DNA of 64,000 nucleotides from Paraburkholderia sp. ZP32-5 (GTDB lineage: Bacteria > Pseudomonadota > Gammaproteobacteria > Burkholderiales > Burkholderiaceae): positions 806,001 through 870,000 of the forward strand of contig NZ_JAJEJP010000001.1 in assembly GCF_021390495.1 (NCBI RefSeq), in the 5' to 3' direction. Positions 36,970-47,031 of the stretch are shown in pieces. Made by a program: the position numbers and the translations under genes. A model generated the notes under the pieces. That model was not told the DNA's origin and did no database searches. It saw nothing but the letters and a program-made list of their open reading frames with translations. The stretch's first letter is position 1; the number at the start of each line of letters is the position of its first letter.

Positions 36970-38268
36970 TTACGCCACACGCGAGCGCTTCAAAAACGCC
37001 GGTATCGAGCTGACCACATCCGGCTTGCCCGCATTGCCGGCGATGAACGGGCTCCACGGTTGCGCGCGAATCGGTCCCTTGGTGCGCCACACGACGTTGA
37101 ACTGACCATCCGCGCGCACCTCGCCGATCATCACCGGCTTATGCAGATGATGGTTGCCGTCCATTTCGAGCGTGAAGCCCGACGGCGCGGCGAACGTCTG
37201 GCCGACCATCGCGACGCGCACCTTGTCGACCTCGGTGCTCTTCGCTTTTTCGACCGCCTGCTTCCACATATGGATGCCAACGAAGGTCGCCTCCATCGGA
37301 TCGTTCGTCACGCGCTTCGTACCGCCCGGCAGGTTGTTGTCCTTCACCCATGCGGCCCACTGTTTCTTGAACTTCTCGTTGGCCGGGTTGCGCAGCGACA
37401 TGAAGTAGTTCCACGCAGCCAGATTGCCGACGAGCGGCTTCGTATCGATACCGCGCAACTCTTCCTCGCCGACCGAAAACGCGACGACCGGCACATCCGA
37501 CGCCTTGAGCCCCTGGTTGCCGAGTTCTTTATAGAACGGCACGTTCGAATCGCCGTTCACGGTCGAGATCACCGCCGTTTTGCCGCCTTGCGAGAAGGTC
37601 TTGATGTTCGCGACGATGGTCTGATAGTCGCTGTGTCCGAACGGCGTATAGACCTCCTGGATATCGGCTTCCTGCACGCCCTTCGATTTGAGGAACGCGC
37701 GCAGGATCTTGTTGGTCGTGCGCGGATATACATAGTCGGTGCCGAGCAGGAAGAAGCGCTTCGCGCCGCCGCCTTCGGCGCTCATCAGATATTCGGTCGC
37801 CGGAATTGCCTGCTGATTGGGTGCCGCGCCCGTGTAGAACACGTTGCGCGACATCTCTTCGCCTTCGTACTGCACCGGATAGAACAGCAGGCCGTTCAGT
37901 TCTTCGAACACCGGCAGCACCGATTTGCGCGATACCGAAGTCCAGCAGCCGAACACGACCGCGCACTTGTCCTGCGTGATCAACTGACGCGCCTTCTCGG
38001 CGAACAGCGGCCAGTTCGAAGCGGGGTCGACGACCACCGGCTGGATCTGACGGCCCATCACGCCGCCGTTCTTGTTGATGTCCGCGATGGTCATCAACGC
38101 GGTGTCCTTCAGCGACGTTTCGGAGATCGCCATCGTGCCCGACAGCGAATGCAGAATGCCGACCTTGATCGGGCCGCTGTCGGACTGCGCGTGCGCGAAC
38201 GGCACGCGGCCTGCAAGCGCGAGCGCGCCGGACATGGAACCGAACTTCAACAGACTGCGACGTTTCAT
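36970..38268 (-). CDS. urtA: Urea ABC transporter substrate-binding protein UrtA
   Basis: A 432-residue periplasmic binding protein. The N-terminus MKRRSLLKFGSMSGALALAG carries a twin-arginine-like motif before the hydrophobic core and a likely AHA cleavage site near 27. The mature part starts IKVGILHSLSGTMAISETSLKDT, a UrtA hallmark, with FGCWTSVSRKSVLPVFEELNGLLFYPVQYEGEE and FLLGTDYVYPRTTNKI forming the urea pocket region. It heads the urt operon and sits about 90 bp downstream of a sigma-54 promoter match. Confidence 0.97.
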   Translation of the reverse strand: MKRRSLLKFGSMSGALALAGRVPFAHAQSDSGPIKVGILHSLSGTMAISETSLKDTALMTIADINKNGGVMGRQIQPVVVDPASNWPLFAEKARQLITQDKCAVVFGCWTSVSRKSVLPVFEELNGLLFYPVQYEGEEMSRNVFYTGAAPNQQAIPATEYLMSAEGGGAKRFFLLGTDYVYPRTTNKILRAFLKSKGVQEADIQEVYTPFGHSDYQTIVANIKTFSQGGKTAVISTVNGDSNVPFYKELGNQGLKASDVPVVAFSVGEEELRGIDTKPLVGNLAAWNYFMSLRNPANEKFKKQWAAWVKDNNLPGGTKRVTNDPMEATFVGIHMWKQAVEKAKSTEVDKVRVAMVGQTFAAPSGFTLEMDGNHHLHKPVMIGEVRADGQFNVVWRTKGPIRAQPWSPFIAGNAGKPDVVSSIPAFLKRSRVA

Positions 38269-38358
38269 TGTGGTTTCCCCTTGTCATGGATGGTGACTGT
38301 TTATGAGCGTCGACTTCAGCCAGCAGCGCTGAGCCCGGACGATTTGCCGATCGTGTAT

Positions 38359-38374
38359 TGCAAGGCATATGCCA
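38359..38374 (-). promoter_or_regulatory. Sigma-54 promoter upstream of urtA
   Basis: On the minus strand the sequence TGGCATATGCCTTGCA (38374 down to 38359) matches the -24/-12 consensus: GG and GC separated by exactly 10 bp, with TGGCA and TTGCA both intact. It lies about 90 bp before the urtA ATG in the right direction. Urea transport is commonly controlled by NtrC and RpoN, so nitrogen-limited expression is expected. An NtrC half site GCACCA lies further upstream near 38485-38500, but a full dyad is not seen. Confidence 0.75.
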
Positions 38375-38706
38375 TGCGACGTATTGCGGCTGTGTCGGGC
38401 CGCGCGCTGCCGTTGCAGCGTGGGTTAGCGGCGCTTGCGTGCGAAGCGTGATGCGCAACGGGCAGTGCCGTGGCGTGGCGCGAAACTGGTGCGCGACGCG
38501 CGCGACGCGCTTCGTTCAGGTGCGTGCCGCGCCGCGACGAGGCGTGCGTGATTGTGCGTGGACAGGCGGGCGAGGTGTGGGCGCGAGCAGCGCCTAAGGG
38601 ATGCGCGATCGATGCGTGATTGACGCGTGATTAGCGCGCGAAGGGCGTGTGAGGAGAGCGAGCGCGGTGCATGCACGCCGCGCTTTCGTGCATGACGTTC
38701 GCTGTG
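38375..38706. other. Upstream region of urtA, possible enhancer area
   Basis: About 330 bp lies between the sigma-54 promoter and the rhodanese terminator. The composition is very GC-rich with CGCG and GCGTG runs and no gene. It is where NtrC enhancer sites would be expected; only a partial match (GCACCA, near 38485-38500 on the minus strand) was noticed. Confidence 0.35.
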
Positions 38707-38707
38707 T

Positions 38708-38747
38708 AAAAAGACAAACGGCGCAAGGACCATCAGCCCTTGCGCCG
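38708..38747 (-). terminator. Intrinsic terminator after the rhodanese gene
   Basis: A perfect 10-bp inverted repeat (38719-38728 with 38738-38747) has a 9-nt loop. On the minus strand it is followed by a T-rich run (TTTGTCTTTTT). It starts 28 bp beyond the rhodanese stop and lies upstream of urtA, so it insulates the urt promoter region. Confidence 0.9.
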
Positions 38748-38774
38748 CTTCAATGCGCTACTGCGCAGTCAACT

Positions 38775-39098
38775 TCAATACGTCGGAACCGAAGGATCGA
38801 CCTGGCGCGACCACGCGTCGATGCCACCTTGCAGATTGAAAACGTTGGTATGGCCGCGCGATTCGAGGAACATCGCGACTTGCGCGCTGCGTGCGCCATG
38901 ATGGCAGATGCAGACGATCTGCGCGTCGTCGTCGAGTTCTTCGCTGCGCGCGGGGATTTCGCGCATCGGAATCGACACGACGCCGGCCATCGACGCGGTT
39001 TGCAGTTCCCACGGCTCGCGCACGTCGAGCAGCACGGGTGCGGGACGCGAAGTATCGGCGAGCCATTCGGCGAGTGCGGGAGCGGTCAGATTTTGCAT
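38775..39098 (-). CDS. Single-domain rhodanese-like sulfurtransferase
   Basis: A 107-residue single rhodanese domain. The active-site loop is C65-H-H-G-A-R-S with the catalytic Cys at 65 and a second Cys at 63. Other landmarks are LLDVREPWELQTASMAGVVSIPM at the start of the domain and GHTNVFNLQGGIDAW at the end. It probably moves sulfane sulfur in the cytosol; the partner is unknown. In many betaproteobacteria this gene neighbours the PIMT-like gene found here at 42364-43017, but two secreted-protein genes lie between them in this window. Confidence 0.92.
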   Translation of the reverse strand: MQNLTAPALAEWLADTSRPAPVLLDVREPWELQTASMAGVVSIPMREIPARSEELDDDAQIVCICHHGARSAQVAMFLESRGHTNVFNLQGGIDAWSRQVDPSVPTY

Positions 39099-39344
39099 CA
39101 GCGGAGTATTCGGTTCGAGGAAGGGGTGAGGCGGATCAGGCCCGGATCAAGCCCATATGGTAGCAAACGGTAGCAAACCGTAACGCTTTGCTGTCCGCGA
39201 GCGAAGTGCGGCCGACATACGAATGCACGATAATCAAGCGGCGTTTGTGCAGTTCGGGTGCATCAGGTGCGGTAAGAGTCAACGCCAGCGCAACGGTGTC
39301 GCCGGTTTGCGCTCAGGCGACTTCAACGGCGAACGAATACAAAA

Positions 39345-40910
39345 ATGCAGATATCGAGTCACAGGGGTTCAGTGCCGCGTGCGCGTGCCGGCAAAACGAT
39401 GCGGGCCGTCGCCGTGGCGGCCGCCGGCCTCGCGGCTTTCGCCGGCATGATGACGGCGGCAAAGGCAAATGTCAGCGCCGCGCCGGAGACGCGCTACGTG
39501 TCCGCGCAGACCATCGGCTGCAGCTATGCTTTGTCCGCTGACGATCTGAAAGCCGTCGACGCTGCCGGCGGCCCCGCGCCGCGCTTCGGCGCCACCGTCA
39601 GGGTCTGGGTCGATGAGAGCGGCAAGGTCAGTGACGCGGTCGTGGAAAAATCGTCCCGCAATCCCGCCTTCGACAATGCCGCGCTGCAGGCGTCGCGGCG
39701 CGCCCAGTGCCGGCCCGTCATGGGCTCGGACGGCAAGCCCGTTGCGGTCGAAACGAATTTCGATTTCTCCGCGGCGCGCCCGATTGTCGATGCGCGCGGC
39801 ACCGGCCAGGGCACGGCGGCGCCGCTGAGCGGTCTGCCCTTGGCGCCGTCGCTTATGGTCGGCACCACCAATTCGTCGCTGCTGGCCACGGCCTTGCCAT
39901 TCGACCTCCGCAAGCCGCTCGATTCGGACCTGCTGGTCAGGTTCGGCATCGATCCCGGTTCGTCGAAGGCGAAGCTGCTGGCGGATTGGGCGCGCCAGGT
40001 CGTGGAGGATCCCGACATCAAGCGCTTCTTTTCATCCGATAACAACCCGGCCACAGCGGGGCAGGCTGCGTTGTTGCGCGGGATGGCGATGCTGGACGGC
40101 ATCGCGAAGATCTCGCCGGAGGACCGCGAGCAGTTGACGGCGATGACAACACACGCGTTCGACAGCGCGCCGGAGGACTGCGGCGGAGTCAAGAACGTCC
40201 AGCTCGTGACATCGCGCTATATGAGCCTGGGCACGCAGAGTGACGCCGAACTCCAGGCGCAACTGCAGGCGCTGTTCCATCTGCTCAAGCAATCGACGCA
40301 AAGCACACCGCCGCCGGAGCTGACGCCCGGGCAGCGGCTGCAAGGACAGCTCGCGCTGTCGGCGTCGATCGCGGCGGCGCTGAAACACGATCCGTCGGAG
40401 ACGGAAGATCTCGGCGTGTTGCTGGGCGGCAAGGTGGCGGATCTTTCGCCGCAGGTGTGGTGCAAAGCCACGCGTTTCTACCGGCACGCGTTCGATGCCA
40501 CGCCGCAACCGCAGCGCGATTGGGTGATGGTCGCGGCCATCGAAGACCAGCGGCGTTCCGCGTCGATAGTGACGAACGCGCTAAAGAATCTGGCGGCGAT
40601 GATGGCGGCCCGGCAATCCGCGCAGCAGCCGGCGTCCGCGCCGACCGTATTCGATTACGCGGAAATGGTGCGGCAACACGTGCGTCCGAACATCGTCTGG
40701 AGCGGCGAGGTGAAGGATCAGCAAACCGTGATCGAAGTGCATTGCACATCGTCGGGCAGCCTCGAATCGGCGAGGATCGTGCGCTCGAGCGGTGACCGCG
40801 GGTGGGACAAGGCCGCGCTCGACGCGGTTCGGCGCTCCGATCCGATGCCGCGCGACGAAAACGGCGAAGCGCCGCGCGTGTTCACGATCACGCTGCGGCC
40901 GGGGATTTGA
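39345..40910 (+). CDS. Secreted protein with two TonB-C-like domains
   Basis: A 521-residue exported protein. The stretch from residue 19 (MRAVAVAAAGLAAFAGMMTAAKA) is a signal peptide, so the real start may be ATG 39399; neither start has a strong ribosome site. The region at about 80-140 (ATVRVWVDESGKVSDAVVEKSSRNPAFDNAAL) and the last 70 residues (TVIEVHCTSSGSLESARIVRSSGDRGWDKAAL) both have the TonB/TolA C-terminal layout: strand, G-x-V/L, then FDxAAL or WDKAAL. The middle 280 residues are helical and unassigned. It sits 42 bp before the retropepsin-like gene and may act with it in the periplasm. No transmembrane anchor is present, unlike true TonB. Confidence 0.75.
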   Translation: MQISSHRGSVPRARAGKTMRAVAVAAAGLAAFAGMMTAAKANVSAAPETRYVSAQTIGCSYALSADDLKAVDAAGGPAPRFGATVRVWVDESGKVSDAVVEKSSRNPAFDNAALQASRRAQCRPVMGSDGKPVAVETNFDFSAARPIVDARGTGQGTAAPLSGLPLAPSLMVGTTNSSLLATALPFDLRKPLDSDLLVRFGIDPGSSKAKLLADWARQVVEDPDIKRFFSSDNNPATAGQAALLRGMAMLDGIAKISPEDREQLTAMTTHAFDSAPEDCGGVKNVQLVTSRYMSLGTQSDAELQAQLQALFHLLKQSTQSTPPPELTPGQRLQGQLALSASIAAALKHDPSETEDLGVLLGGKVADLSPQVWCKATRFYRHAFDATPQPQRDWVMVAAIEDQRRSASIVTNALKNLAAMMAARQSAQQPASAPTVFDYAEMVRQHVRPNIVWSGEVKDQQTVIEVHCTSSGSLESARIVRSSGDRGWDKAALDAVRRSDPMPRDENGEAPRVFTITLRPGI

Positions 40911-40952
40911 CGGCGATTTGACGGGGATGCGCTGAAGAGCGGTTCGAACAGC

Positions 40953-42164
40953 GTGAACACAATAAAACAGGCGCTATTTGCAATGAAAGCAGACGCTCGC
41001 GTGATGACCACCGCGTTGGTGCTGGCTGTGCCGATCCTCGCGGCATCTTGGGCGCACGCGCAAACGGCCGACGCCACGTGCCAGCTCACGAAAGAAGCCC
41101 AGCTTCCGCTCGTCGAACGCGCCGGGCGCTTTCTCGTCGAGGCCGGCATCAATGGCGAAAAGCGTCTTTTCGTGATCGACACCGGTTCGCAGAAATCCGC
41201 GCTGACACCCGCCGCCGCCGACGCGCTGAACCTGCCTTACGACCGCACCAGCGCGCAGCGGGTGATCGGCGTCGGGGATGCGATCACGCCGGACTATCCG
41301 CGGATCGCATCGATCGCGCTCGGCGCGACGCAATGGCCGGATCTGCGCGTGCCGGTCACCGGGGCGAACACCTTCGCGCGAATGGCCGAGCCGCAGCTTG
41401 CCGGCATTCTCGGCGCCGACATCCTGTCGCGCTATGACGTGGAACTCGACTTTCCCGCGCACACGATGACGCTCTACACGGCCGTCAATTGCCTCGGCCA
41501 TTTCGTGCCGTGGAGCGGCGAGTTTCAGTCCTATTCGCCGGAGTACACGCCGCGCCATCTTTTCCTGATGAACGTGCGGCTCAACGGTCAGCCGATGCGC
41601 GCGATCCTCGATACCGGCGCCGCGCGCTCGCTGGTCGGGCGCGAAGCCGCGCAGCGCGCCGGTGTCGATGGCGAGATGCTCGCGCGCGATCCGAAGACGT
41701 CCGGCGAGGGCGTCGCGGGGACGTCGTTTGTGATCTACCGGCATCGTTTCGACGCGCTGCAGATCGGTACGCGCGTGTTCAGGAACGCGCAGATCGAGAT
41801 CGGCGATACCGGCGTGCCGCCCGGCGTCGGCATGCTGCTCGGGATGGACTTCCTAAGATGGCGGCGCGTGTGGCTGTCTTATTCGACTGGCTGGGTATTC
41901 ATGCAGCGCGACGCAGCGGCGGGCGGAGCGAAGCCGGCGGCGTTGGCTTCCGCTTCGGGCGCGACGGCGGCAATGGCCCCGCAGCCACTCGACGCGGCCG
42001 GCCAGCTACAGCAGGTCTACGCGTCGGGCACCGCCCTGGCGGGGCCGCCGGATGCTCCGATTCCGCAGTTTTCGAGTCATTCGCATATCACGTACAGGAT
42101 GGTTCCGCACGTCGTGCAGACGCCGCGGCTCGCGCCGCCGCCGCTGGCTCTGCCGCCGCAGTGA
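40953..42164 (+). CDS. Exported protein with two retropepsin-like aspartic protease domains
   Basis: A 403-residue protein with a signal peptide (hydrophobic stretch about 19-34, cleavage after AHA). It carries two copies of the retropepsin half: D76-T-G (FVIDTGSQKSAL) and D220-T-G (AILDTGAARSLVG), each followed by an ILGADIL- or LLGMDFL-type strand. Two lobes in one chain imply a pepsin-like monomer. The C-terminal 80 residues are Ala/Pro-rich and probably disordered. The start is GTG 40953 or ATG 40983; I keep the longer one with low certainty. The gene follows the TonB-C-like gene with a 42-bp gap. Substrate and cell role are unknown. Confidence 0.8.
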   Translation: MNTIKQALFAMKADARVMTTALVLAVPILAASWAHAQTADATCQLTKEAQLPLVERAGRFLVEAGINGEKRLFVIDTGSQKSALTPAAADALNLPYDRTSAQRVIGVGDAITPDYPRIASIALGATQWPDLRVPVTGANTFARMAEPQLAGILGADILSRYDVELDFPAHTMTLYTAVNCLGHFVPWSGEFQSYSPEYTPRHLFLMNVRLNGQPMRAILDTGAARSLVGREAAQRAGVDGEMLARDPKTSGEGVAGTSFVIYRHRFDALQIGTRVFRNAQIEIGDTGVPPGVGMLLGMDFLRWRRVWLSYSTGWVFMQRDAAAGGAKPAALASASGATAAMAPQPLDAAGQLQQVYASGTALAGPPDAPIPQFSSHSHITYRMVPHVVQTPRLAPPPLALPPQ

Positions 42165-42324
42165 CACGCGTGAAGCGCTGAGCGTTATGGCGATGGATAG
42201 CCGCCGCGCCGATACGGTGTCGAATTCAGCCGAATCCGGCACATGCGCGTGACGCTTTTATTTGAGTGACGCTGGGGACTGTGTTGACGCAGACGGCAGC
42301 GAGCGCGCCGTCCGGTTGGTCGAT

Positions 42325-42346
42325 GGCGCGGCCTGAAGGCCGCGCC
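42325..42346. terminator. Hairpin downstream of the PIMT-like gene
   Basis: A perfect 9-bp GC-rich inverted repeat (42325-42333 with 42338-42346) has a TGAA loop, 17 bp beyond the stop codon of the minus-strand methyltransferase gene and 160 bp after the plus-strand protease gene. There is no T-run, so termination is likely but not certain. Confidence 0.5.
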
Positions 42347-42363
42347 TGACGCAGAGGTATCGC

Positions 42364-43017
42364 TTAGAACTTGAAACGCGTCGGCTGCACCGCGTTGGCA
42401 AGCGGCTCGACATAGGTTTCGAACACGTCGGCGATGCGGTACTGCTTGTCGTCGATACGCGTGATGATCTGCGCCTTCATCACCGGCGCGGTGCCGACGA
42501 ATGCCGCGAGACGGCCGCCAACTTTCAACTGTTCGAGGATTTCCTGCGGCAGCACCGGCAGGCCGCCCGACACGCAGATCACATCGTACGGTGCCGCGCC
42601 GGCCCAGCCGCGCGACGCGTCGCCGGTCGCGACTTCGGCGTTCAGCACGCCATTGGCGATCAGGTTGCTCTTCGCCAGTTCGGCCAGTTCCGGCTCGATG
42701 TCGACGGTCAGCACGTGCTGCGCGCGGTGCGCGAGCAGTGCCGCCATATAACCCGAACCCGCGCCGATTTCGAGCACGCTTTCGTGCTTCTTCACCGCCA
42801 GTTCCTGCAGCGTGCGCGCCTCGACGCGCGGCGCCAGCATATGCTGGCCGGCCGGCAGCGGCACTTCGAAGTCGGCGAAGGCGAGATCGCGGTAGGCGGC
42901 GGGGACGAAATTCTCACGCTTGACGATCGACAGCAGATTCAGCACGTCCTGGTCGAGCACTTCCCAGGGGCGGATCTGCTGTTCGATCATGTTGAAACGC
43001 GCTTGCTCGATGTTCAT
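42364..43017 (-). CDS. Protein-L-isoaspartate O-methyltransferase-like protein
   Basis: A 217-residue SAM-dependent methyltransferase of the PIMT (Pcm) fold. The SAM loop is EIGAGSGY at 83-90, followed by VLTVDIEPELAELAK and ATGDASRGWAGAAPYDVICVSGG. The canonical PIMT active-site motif, normally ISQPxxVA, is replaced by LPAGQHMLAPR at 55-64, so it belongs to the variant group found widely in betaproteobacteria and may not repair isoaspartate. It is divergent from the LacI gene. Fold assignment is firm and substrate is open. Confidence 0.85.
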   Translation of the reverse strand: MNIEQARFNMIEQQIRPWEVLDQDVLNLLSIVKRENFVPAAYRDLAFADFEVPLPAGQHMLAPRVEARTLQELAVKKHESVLEIGAGSGYMAALLAHRAQHVLTVDIEPELAELAKSNLIANGVLNAEVATGDASRGWAGAAPYDVICVSGGLPVLPQEILEQLKVGGRLAAFVGTAPVMKAQIITRIDDKQYRIADVFETYVEPLANAVQPTRFKF

Positions 43018-43301
43018 GGTGGATTCGGCGGTTTTGGTTTGGCGAGCGGGCGAGGTGTGCCGCGGACTTTTGCCCTGACTGGTGCCGCGGCGGGTTGCCG
43101 CCGGGCGCGGCCTGGGAGAAAGCCTTCAGACTGCAAGCCGCGTCAGAGTAACTGCGGGATTGTACCAAATGGCGGTGTCGCGCCGAACGCTCGCGGGCAC
43201 GATTGCGGCAGGCGGCCGGTCGAGCGGCGCTGTGTGACCCCGTAGGGCCCCCGTGTTAATCCCTAGCGATCCGTGCTTGCGATTTGCGCCAGCATCGTTC
43301 A

Positions 43302-43323
43302 AAAATGTAATCGATTACATTTT
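43302..43323. promoter_or_regulatory. LacI-family operator (perfect 22-bp palindrome)
   Basis: A perfect 22-bp palindrome centred on CG, with core TGTAATCGATTACA and flanks of AAAA/TTTT. The central CG with T-G-x-A-A-x on each side is the standard shape of LacI-family operators. It ends 14 bp before the start of the LacI-type gene, so it probably gives autoregulation and control of the sugar operon. Confidence 0.85.
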
Positions 43324-43337
43324 CGTCGCGAGTCGCC

Positions 43338-44426
43338 GTGTCCAGAACGCCGTCCCGGTCGTTGCCAACTACGTCACCAGCTTCGGCGTCTGCGAGAACG
43401 AGCCAACCCGACGCGCGTTGGCAACACGGCACCGAAGGGCCGTCGATTTCCGGCGTGGCGGAACAGGCGGGCGTGTCGGTCGCGACGGTGTCGCGCGTGT
43501 TGAACGGTCACGACAACGTGCGGCCGGCCACGCGCGACAAGGTACTCGCCGCCATCGACGCGAGCGGCTATCGCGTGAACGAACTCGCGCGCAATCTGCG
43601 CACCGCCGAAAGCCGCCTGCTGCTGACGATGGTCCCCGACTTCGGCAATCCGTTTTACGCCGAGATCGTGCGCGGCATCGACAGCGTCGCGCGGCAGCAC
43701 GGCTATTTCATGCTGTTGTGCGATACCGGCGCTGACCCCGGCCGCGAGCGCAGCTACTTCGACATGCTGCGGCGACGCCGCGCGGATGGCGCAATTTGCC
43801 TGGACCCCGCGACGATCCAGCAGGCGCTCGGCGACGCGTCGCACGCGCTGCCGTGGGTCGCGTGCTGCGAGTTCGATCCGGCGGTCGGCGTACCGTATGT
43901 CGGCATCGACAACTATCAGGCCGCCGGCGACGCGGTGCGGCACCTGCTCGCGCGCGGCCACCAGCGTATCGGGCTGATCAATTCCGACGTCGACTATCTG
44001 TATGCGCGGCAGCGTCAGCAGGGCTATCTCGATGCGTTGAGCGACGCGGGCATCGCACCCGACCCGAACTGGCGGATGAATCTGAACAGCCTCGACTATG
44101 AAGCGGGCGCCGCGGCCGCGGCCACGCTGATGCAGCAGCCCGACGCGCCGAGCGCGATTTTCGCGGTGTCCGACACGCTCGCGATCGGCGTGATCCACGG
44201 CTTGCGTAGCGTCGGCAAGCGCGTGCCCGACGATGTCGCGGTGGCCGGTTTCGACGACATTTCGCTCGCCGCGCAGATCGATCCGCCGCTGACGACGATC
44301 GCGCAGCCGATGCGCGAACTTGGCGAAACGGCCGCGCGTCTGTTGTTGCAGCGTCTCGCCAATCCGCAAGCCGAGGTGCCCGGCGTGTTGCTGCCGCATC
44401 GTCTGGTGGTTCGCAGGAGCACCTGA
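43338..44426 (+). CDS. LacI-family transcriptional regulator
   Basis: A 362-residue regulator. The helix-turn-helix is at 37-58 (ISGVAEQAGVSVATVSRVLNG) and the hinge contains YRVNELARNLRT. The rest is a periplasmic-binding-protein-like sensor domain (LLTMVPDFGNPFYAEIVRG through AVAGFDDISLAAQIDPPLTT). The start is GTG 43338; it gives a 36-residue Ser/Arg-rich N-terminal extension, and a better in-frame start was not found. A matching operator lies directly upstream. It is the first gene of a sugar-uptake operon and probably represses it until a sugar or its phosphate binds. Confidence 0.93.
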   Translation: MSRTPSRSLPTTSPASASARTSQPDARWQHGTEGPSISGVAEQAGVSVATVSRVLNGHDNVRPATRDKVLAAIDASGYRVNELARNLRTAESRLLLTMVPDFGNPFYAEIVRGIDSVARQHGYFMLLCDTGADPGRERSYFDMLRRRRADGAICLDPATIQQALGDASHALPWVACCEFDPAVGVPYVGIDNYQAAGDAVRHLLARGHQRIGLINSDVDYLYARQRQQGYLDALSDAGIAPDPNWRMNLNSLDYEAGAAAAATLMQQPDAPSAIFAVSDTLAIGVIHGLRSVGKRVPDDVAVAGFDDISLAAQIDPPLTTIAQPMRELGETAARLLLQRLANPQAEVPGVLLPHRLVVRRST

Positions 44427-44429
44427 GCG

Positions 44430-45897
<1,468 letters not shown>

Positions 45898-45917
<20 letters not shown>

Positions 45918-46911
45918 GACCGTGCAAAGCGGCCGCGCGCTGCGCGTCGCGCGGCGCCTTTATACGCTCGGGCCGCTGGTCGGGCTGATTCTGCTGTGCA
46001 TCGTCGGCACCTTGCTGAATCGCGACTTCGCGACGCTCGACAACCTGATGAACGTGCTCACGCGCACGTCGTTCATCGGCATCATCGCGGTCGGCATGAC
46101 CTTCGTGATCATTTCGGGCGGCATCGATCTGTCGGTCGGCTCGATGGCCGCGCTGATCGCGGGCAGCATGATCTGGCTGATGAACGGCCTGGCCGCGGGC
46201 GCGGCCGGCCACGCGCTGCCGCCGCTCGCGATCGTCGCGATCGGCATCGTCGCGGCACTCGTGCTCGGCGCGGTATTCGGTTGCGCGCATGGCCTGCTGA
46301 TTACCAAGGGGCGCATCGAGCCGTTCATCGTGACGCTCGGCACGCTGGGGATCTTTCGCGCGGTGCTGACGTGGCTCGCCGATGGCGGTGCGCTGACGCT
46401 CAACGATTCGCTGTCCGATCTCTACGGTCCGGTGTATTACGCGAGTCTGTTCGGCGTACCCGTGCCGATCTGGGTATTTCTGGTGGTCGCCGCGGGCGGC
46501 GCGCTGATCCTGAATCGCACCGCGTTCGGCCGGCATGTACAGGCAATCGGTTCGAACGAGCAGGTCGCGCGCTATGCGGCGATTCGCGTCGATACCGTGA
46601 AGATCGTCACGTATGTGCTGGTCGGCATCTGCGTCGGCGTCGCGACCGTGCTGTACGTGCCGCGGCTCGGTTCGGCCACGCCGACCACGGGGCTGTTGTG
46701 GGAACTGGAGGCGATCGCGGCGGTGGTGGTCGGCGGCACTGCGCTGAGGGGCGGCGAGGGGCGCGTGGTCGGCACGGTGATCGGCGCGATCCTGCTGTCG
46801 GTGATCGCGAACATCCTGAACCTGACCAGCATCATCAGCGTGTATCTGAACGCGGCGGTGCAGGGCGTGGTGATTATCTTCGTCGCGTTCGTGCAGCGGG
46901 GCAGGCGGTAG
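45898..46911 (+). CDS. Sugar ABC transporter permease (RbsC-like)
   Basis: A 337-residue CUT2 permease with eight to ten membrane helices. Family segments are [33 protein letters not shown] (the ISGGIDLS motif typical of RbsC, AraH and XylH), [19 protein letters not shown] and [24 protein letters not shown]. It overlaps the ATPase gene by 20 bp, a sign of coupled translation. Confidence 0.95.
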
Positions 46912-47031
46912 AGGCGCGGTAGTAGCTGTGGTGCGGCAACGGTAGTGCAGCGGCAGCAAGGCAACGATGGCAATGCAACGGCAGGTCCGAAAAACGAGGC
47001 GCCCGGACGCCTCATCAATGGAGACACAACC

